A stretch of DNA of 64,000 bases, taken from NCBI RefSeq assembly GCF_004345645.1, contig NZ_SLWS01000013.1, forward strand, positions 1-64,000, in the 5' to 3' direction. Both the position numbers and the translations under genes were made by a program. Shown piece by piece: positions 60,540-64,000 of the stretch (position 1 is the first letter of the stretch; the number at the start of each line of letters is the position of its first letter). The notes below the pieces were generated by a model, which saw only the letters and a program-made list of their open reading frames with translations, ran no database searches and was not told the origin of the DNA. The DNA is from Actinocrispum wychmicini. GTDB taxonomy: Bacteria > Actinomycetota > Actinomycetes > Mycobacteriales > Pseudonocardiaceae.

Positions 60540-61790
60540 CTACGACAACCAGCCGGTGACGGTCGACATCGCCGCCGACGCCCACCCGAGCTGCAGATGG
60601 TTCACCGAACCCACCAGGGTGGTGGCGCCGACCGTGGTCACCCCGGTGGTGTCCAGCGCGCTGGTGACGAACACCACGCCGTCGCTCGGGCCGCGGGTCT
60701 CGTTCCAGATCCCGACGATCGTCGGCGAACCGCCGGCGAGCAGGTACACCGGGACGGACGACGGGGTGGGGGCGCCCTGGATGGTGGCGATCAGCGAGCC
60801 GGCGTTGACGGCCGCCTGGATGCCGGGTCCGTTGGTGTAGAAGCCCTGGCCGCCGTAGTACGTGGTGTACCAGTCCTGAGTGGACGTGTTTACACCGTAC
60901 ACACCGTCCCATCGGGCGAGCATCTGGCGCTGGCCGGGATACGCGTCCCAGCCGCCGGTCGGCGTGATGGACAGTTCCGGATGCGAGGTGTACTGGCCGT
61001 AGCAGGTCATGTTGGTGTGCGGGCTCGGGGCGTTGACCTTGCCGCCGCACTCCGGCCAGATCGAGAAGTCGTGCGCCCAGCCGTGCGCGAACGGGTAGTC
61101 GTAGCCGCCGTTGGGGCCGCCGAGGAGCGCCAGCCGACGGACGTCGCCGGCATACGCCCGCCCCCAGGCCGGCCGCACCGACGCCACGTACATCCGGGCG
61201 GACATCATGCCCTTGCTCCACCCGACGACGTCGACCGAACCGACCCCGAGCCGGGCCTTGATCACCGCGATCGCGTCACCGACCTGTTGCGCCTGCTGGT
61301 AGTTGTCGCCCTGCTTGTGCGCGAACCCGATGGCGAACACCCGGAACCCGCGCGAGCTCAGGTACTGCATCAGCCCGGTGGACGGGCAGCTCGCCGACCC
61401 ACAGCCGAAGCCGCCGGACTCGTTCGGGTTCGCCCAGGCGCGGTCGGGATTGTCGTTGGCGCCGTGCACCAACAGGACCGGTGTCGCCTGGCTGCCTGTG
61501 TTCCACCCCGGCGCCGAGTAGAGCAGGAAACGGGACGACGACGGCCGTGCGACGCCACCGAAGAACGTGCGCCGCTGGCCGTCCTGGTCGCCGCGGCCGT
61601 CCGGCGGGTACTGCTCGTCGTGGAACCCGGCCGTGGTGTCGCGGTACCGGTCGACCTTCGCCCAGCCGTTGCTCACTGTCGGGTACGTGGCCTCCAGGCT
61701 CAGATACGACGGATCGGCCGACGCCGGGACCACAGCGGTGGTGAAGAAAGCGACGACCGTGAGGATCACGGCGATGAGCGTGCGCGGCAT
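60540..61790 (-). CDS. secreted lipase/esterase
   Basis: 416 residues from the ATG at 61790 behind GGAGG. A signal peptide (TLIAVILTVVAFFTTAVVP, ending ASADP) leads to an alpha/beta hydrolase: VLLVHGANDNPDRAW oxyanion block, nucleophile in VVGWSKGMMSAR, acid in PSDGVVFV and His in GSVNHLQLG. Paired Cys in GFGCGSASC and CGGKVN...CYG suggest disulfides. It resembles extracellular triacylglycerol lipases. Co-transcribed with the cytosolic hydrolase. Confidence 0.88.
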   Translation of the reverse strand: MPRTLIAVILTVVAFFTTAVVPASADPSYLSLEATYPTVSNGWAKVDRYRDTTAGFHDEQYPPDGRGDQDGQRRTFFGGVARPSSSRFLLYSAPGWNTGSQATPVLLVHGANDNPDRAWANPNESGGFGCGSASCPSTGLMQYLSSRGFRVFAIGFAHKQGDNYQQAQQVGDAIAVIKARLGVGSVDVVGWSKGMMSARMYVASVRPAWGRAYAGDVRRLALLGGPNGGYDYPFAHGWAHDFSIWPECGGKVNAPSPHTNMTCYGQYTSHPELSITPTGGWDAYPGQRQMLARWDGVYGVNTSTQDWYTTYYGGQGFYTNGPGIQAAVNAGSLIATIQGAPTPSSVPVYLLAGGSPTIVGIWNETRGPSDGVVFVTSALDTTGVTTVGATTLVGSVNHLQLGWASAAMSTVTGWLS

Positions 61791-61910
61791 TGAGCACCTC
61801 CGAGGGGAAACTCGACGTCCGCCATCCTCACGTCCACCCGGTCGGTCCTCAACGGCTCCAGGCACCACCCGAGCTTGGTCCCAGGTGTGGGCGACCCACA
61901 TATCCGCGCG

Positions 61911-63488
61911 CTACTCGGCCGAATGGACGACTCGACCATCCACAATGGTCATCCGCACCGGCACGTCAGGTAGCTCGACCGCCGCGATCCGTAGTGGATT
62001 CGCGGCCAGCACAGTCAGATCGGCACGACCACCCACGGTGATCCCGCCCTGTTCCCCCGCGGCGATCGCGGCGTGCGTGGTGTAGCCCTCGATCGCCTGC
62101 AGCGCGGTCAACGCCTGCTCGGGGTGGTGCGGAGGCACCGAGCCGTCCCGGGCCGGCCGGCGCAGCTGCGCCGCGGTCAGCACCTCGCGGGGATCGAAGG
62201 GGGCGATCGGCCAGTCCGACCCGAGCACCAGGGTGGCGCCGGTGGCCCGGAGGTCCGCGCACGGCCAGCCCCGGGACGCCCGCTCGTCGGACAGCCGGAC
62301 GGACCAGTTGTCGGTGTGATCGGCCCTGGTGAAGTCGGTGCAGTGGGTGGGCTGCATGGACGCGATCACGCCGAGCCGCGCGAACCGCGGAATCTCGCGC
62401 GCCGGAAGGGTTTCGATGTGTTCCACCCGGTGCCGCACACCCGATGTCAGCCCCTGCATCGTGTCCAGGACGTGCCGTACTGCGGCGTCGCCGATCGCGT
62501 GCGTCGCGGTGGTCACGCCGTTGTCGGCGAAGAATCGGATCGCCTCGCTGTACGCCCCCGGGTCAGGCCAGAACGGCCCGGTGGACTCGCCGTAGCAGTC
62601 CGGCGAGTCCAGCCACGCGGTGCCGCCGTCGATCGTGCCGTCCAGGAAGAACTTCACCCCGCCCATCGACCACCGCCGGCCATGCCTGGCCTGGCGGTCC
62701 AGGATGTCGCGCAGCCCGTCCGGATCGGTCTCCGGTTGGCACCACGGCGCGAGCCGCAGCCGCAGCGGCAGGTCCCCGGCCTGCTCCACGGCGTCCATCA
62801 GCGCGAGCGTGTCCGGCTCGCCGTCCATGACGTGCCCGCCGGTCAGCCCGGTGGCCGCCATCCTGGCCAGCAGGTCACGCAACCGCGCCGCACGTTCCCG
62901 CTCGGGCTCGGCCGGCAACACGGCCTCAACCAGTCCGATCGCCGCGAACTCCAGCAGGTGCCCGGTAGGCCGACCGTCCTCGTCGCAGACAATCTGAGCC
63001 CGCTGGATGAACTCACGCGGCCCGTCGATCCCAGCCGCCCGCAGCGCCGCCGGGCTCGCGAGGGCGGCGTGCCCGTCGAACAACCGCAGCAGCATGGGCC
63101 GGTCGCCCAGCACGTCCACCAGCAGGTCGGATCGCGGCCTGCCGTGCTCGAAAACGTTGGGATTCAAGCTGTGCCCGAGAATCCAACCGCGCACCGGCGC
63201 CGCGGACGCCAAAGCGGCACGTAACGATTCCAACGTGGTGCAGCCACTGAGGTCGACTCCAGCGGTGAGCTCCAGGCCGAACACCGGGTGCGTGTGCCCG
63301 TCGGTGAAACCAGGCAGGACACACGCCCCGCGCAGGTCCACCACCTCGGTGTGGCTGTCGCAGACCGGCCGGACGTCGTCGCCGACCGCGATGACCCGTC
63401 CGTCAGCCATGGCGACGGCGGACACGGCCGGTCCATCGGCCAGGGTGACGACATCGGCGTTCACCAGGACGAGATCAGCGGTACGCAT
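61911..63488 (-). CDS. YtcJ-like amidohydrolase
   Basis: 525 residues from the ATG at 63488 behind GAGGAG. Amidohydro_3 pattern: LPGFTDGHTHPVFGLEL (metal His pair), ILGHSLNPNVF, VKFFLDGTIDGGTAWL, ATHAIGDAAVRHVLD, HRVEHIE and LGSDWPIAPFDP. Metal ligands appear complete. YtcJ-type enzymes hydrolyse N-acyl or related amides; the substrate is not predictable. It is alone, with about 120 bases between it and the lipase start. Confidence 0.93.
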   Translation of the reverse strand: MRTADLVLVNADVVTLADGPAVSAVAMADGRVIAVGDDVRPVCDSHTEVVDLRGACVLPGFTDGHTHPVFGLELTAGVDLSGCTTLESLRAALASAAPVRGWILGHSLNPNVFEHGRPRSDLLVDVLGDRPMLLRLFDGHAALASPAALRAAGIDGPREFIQRAQIVCDEDGRPTGHLLEFAAIGLVEAVLPAEPERERAARLRDLLARMAATGLTGGHVMDGEPDTLALMDAVEQAGDLPLRLRLAPWCQPETDPDGLRDILDRQARHGRRWSMGGVKFFLDGTIDGGTAWLDSPDCYGESTGPFWPDPGAYSEAIRFFADNGVTTATHAIGDAAVRHVLDTMQGLTSGVRHRVEHIETLPAREIPRFARLGVIASMQPTHCTDFTRADHTDNWSVRLSDERASRGWPCADLRATGATLVLGSDWPIAPFDPREVLTAAQLRRPARDGSVPPHHPEQALTALQAIEGYTTHAAIAAGEQGGITVGGRADLTVLAANPLRIAAVELPDVPVRMTIVDGRVVHSAE

Positions 63489-63776
63489 CAGGCGGGCTCC
63501 TCGGGTGGACAGCGTTGACGGGTTCATCCTGCCCGCATCCAGCGTCCGGTCCGTCGGTCGCGCCTAAAGGCTGTAGCGGACGACGGCGTGCTCAAGGGAC
63601 AGCCGACCGGTTTCGGAGATGAGTGGCTGGGGGGTGAACCCGACGTCGACAGGGACGCCTGCGGCGTGGACACCGGCCAGCCAGCGCCGCACGGTCCGGC
63701 GGGACCGGGCCACCAGGTTCGATCCGATCCGCCGGAGGATGTCGGCTCCGTCACTGAGTTCGGTGCGGTCGCCGGC

Positions 63777-64000
63777 ATGCCGGCCGACGACGAGCAGGGT
63801 GACGGCGAGGTGAAGGAGTTCGGTGACCGGAGCCCGTTCCTGCGGATCGACCTGCCGGAACACCAGCCGCTCACCAGCGGCTTGGTCGGTCAGGTGAGCG
63901 AGGCCCTGGACACCTATCGATTCCCGGCCAACCTGCTCCAACTGGGCATGGAGGAGACCACCATGCTCGACCGCAACGGCAGCCCGCGCCCCGAGCTGAT
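63777..64000 (+). CDS. partial EAL-like domain protein, runs off the right edge
   Basis: The plus frame here is open to the window end. From about 63837 it reads FLRIDLPEHQPLTSGLVGQV then ALDTYRFPANLLQLGMEETT, which resembles the middle of degenerate EAL domains in actinobacterial c-di-GMP proteins; third positions there are over 90% G/C. But the stretch before it does not look like the first half of an EAL domain, and a minus-strand frame (63564-63941 and beyond) is also open. The start is a placeholder. Low certainty on strand and extent. Confidence 0.35.
   Translation, partial: MPADDEQGDGEVKEFGDRSPFLRIDLPEHQPLTSGLVGQVSEALDTYRFPANLLQLGMEETTMLDRNGSPRPEL

Noticed and set aside
60526..61221. 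N-terminal extension of the cytosolic alpha/beta hydrolase
   Set aside because: It is an out-of-frame reading of the secreted lipase gene; ATG 60525 with GGGAAG starts the hydrolase.

Overview
The window is roughly 70% GC with GTG and TTG starts, strong G/C third-position bias and very dense packing. The gene content (DUF3558 lipoprotein, EspC/YbaB/RHS cassette, DUF2237, MocR, PaaX and EACC1-caspase genes, a chaplin-like protein) points to a filamentous actinomycete, most likely from the Pseudonocardiaceae. No rRNA, tRNA, insertion sequence or CRISPR array is visible.

Left part (0.3-8.7 kb): a minus-strand operon runs subtilase, ECF sigma factor, small beta-sandwich protein, TPR-CHAT protease and DUF3558 lipoprotein. 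It looks like a sigma-linked proteolytic conflict or stress module. It is followed by an SGNH hydrolase, TetR and PaaX run headed by a 15-bp palindrome.

8.7-31.1 kb is mostly small metabolic and regulatory units: an AlkZ-like winged-helix protein, a DUF4082 secreted protein, a hydrolase-SDR pair divergent from a MocR regulator, an alginate lyase-like enzyme, a Gpi18-like mannosyltransferase, and a minus-strand run of flavin monooxygenase, FtsX permease, DUF2237, ABC ATPase and DUF6297. An eight-copy 39-bp tandem array abuts the ATPase stop codon. A GntR-TetR hybrid regulator faces the monooxygenase across several palindromes. A LacI-linked catabolic cluster (binding protein, 3-hydroxyisobutyrate dehydrogenase-like enzyme, M24 enzyme with an altered metal ligand) has matching operators at two divergent promoters. 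LysR/MFS, RNase HI and TetR follow.

31.2-38.4 kb is a tightly coupled five-gene operon: a J-like/septum-formation membrane protein, an FHA-winged-helix protein, PP2C phosphatase, Ser/Thr kinase and an 828-residue Hsp70. It reads as a complete write/erase/read phosphosignalling circuit tied to a chaperone, and is one of the two strongest candidates for an undescribed system.

38.4-46.2 kb carries a TIGR01777 epimerase, a UvrA2-like ATPase divergent from a WYL regulator over a palindrome that contains a perfect TATAAT, an F420-type oxidoreductase and an EamA exporter. Then come two secreted proteins: a small chaplin-like one and a 304-residue Asn/His/Thr-rich protein built from 12-residue repeats. 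This pair is the second strong candidate, a possible surface amyloid or solenoid layer.

46.6-51.9 kb is a type VII-associated polymorphic toxin cassette (YbaB, EspC-like, RHS toxin, putative immunity). 51.9-55.1 kb pairs an APC permease with a TetR/DmpA peptidase operon. LexA and a GntR/UTRA regulator follow. Opposite them, behind a 16-bp palindrome, lie a YeiH transporter, EACC1 and a caspase fused to a degenerate kinase. The right end has two hydrolases, a YtcJ-like amidohydrolase and an incomplete EAL-like frame.
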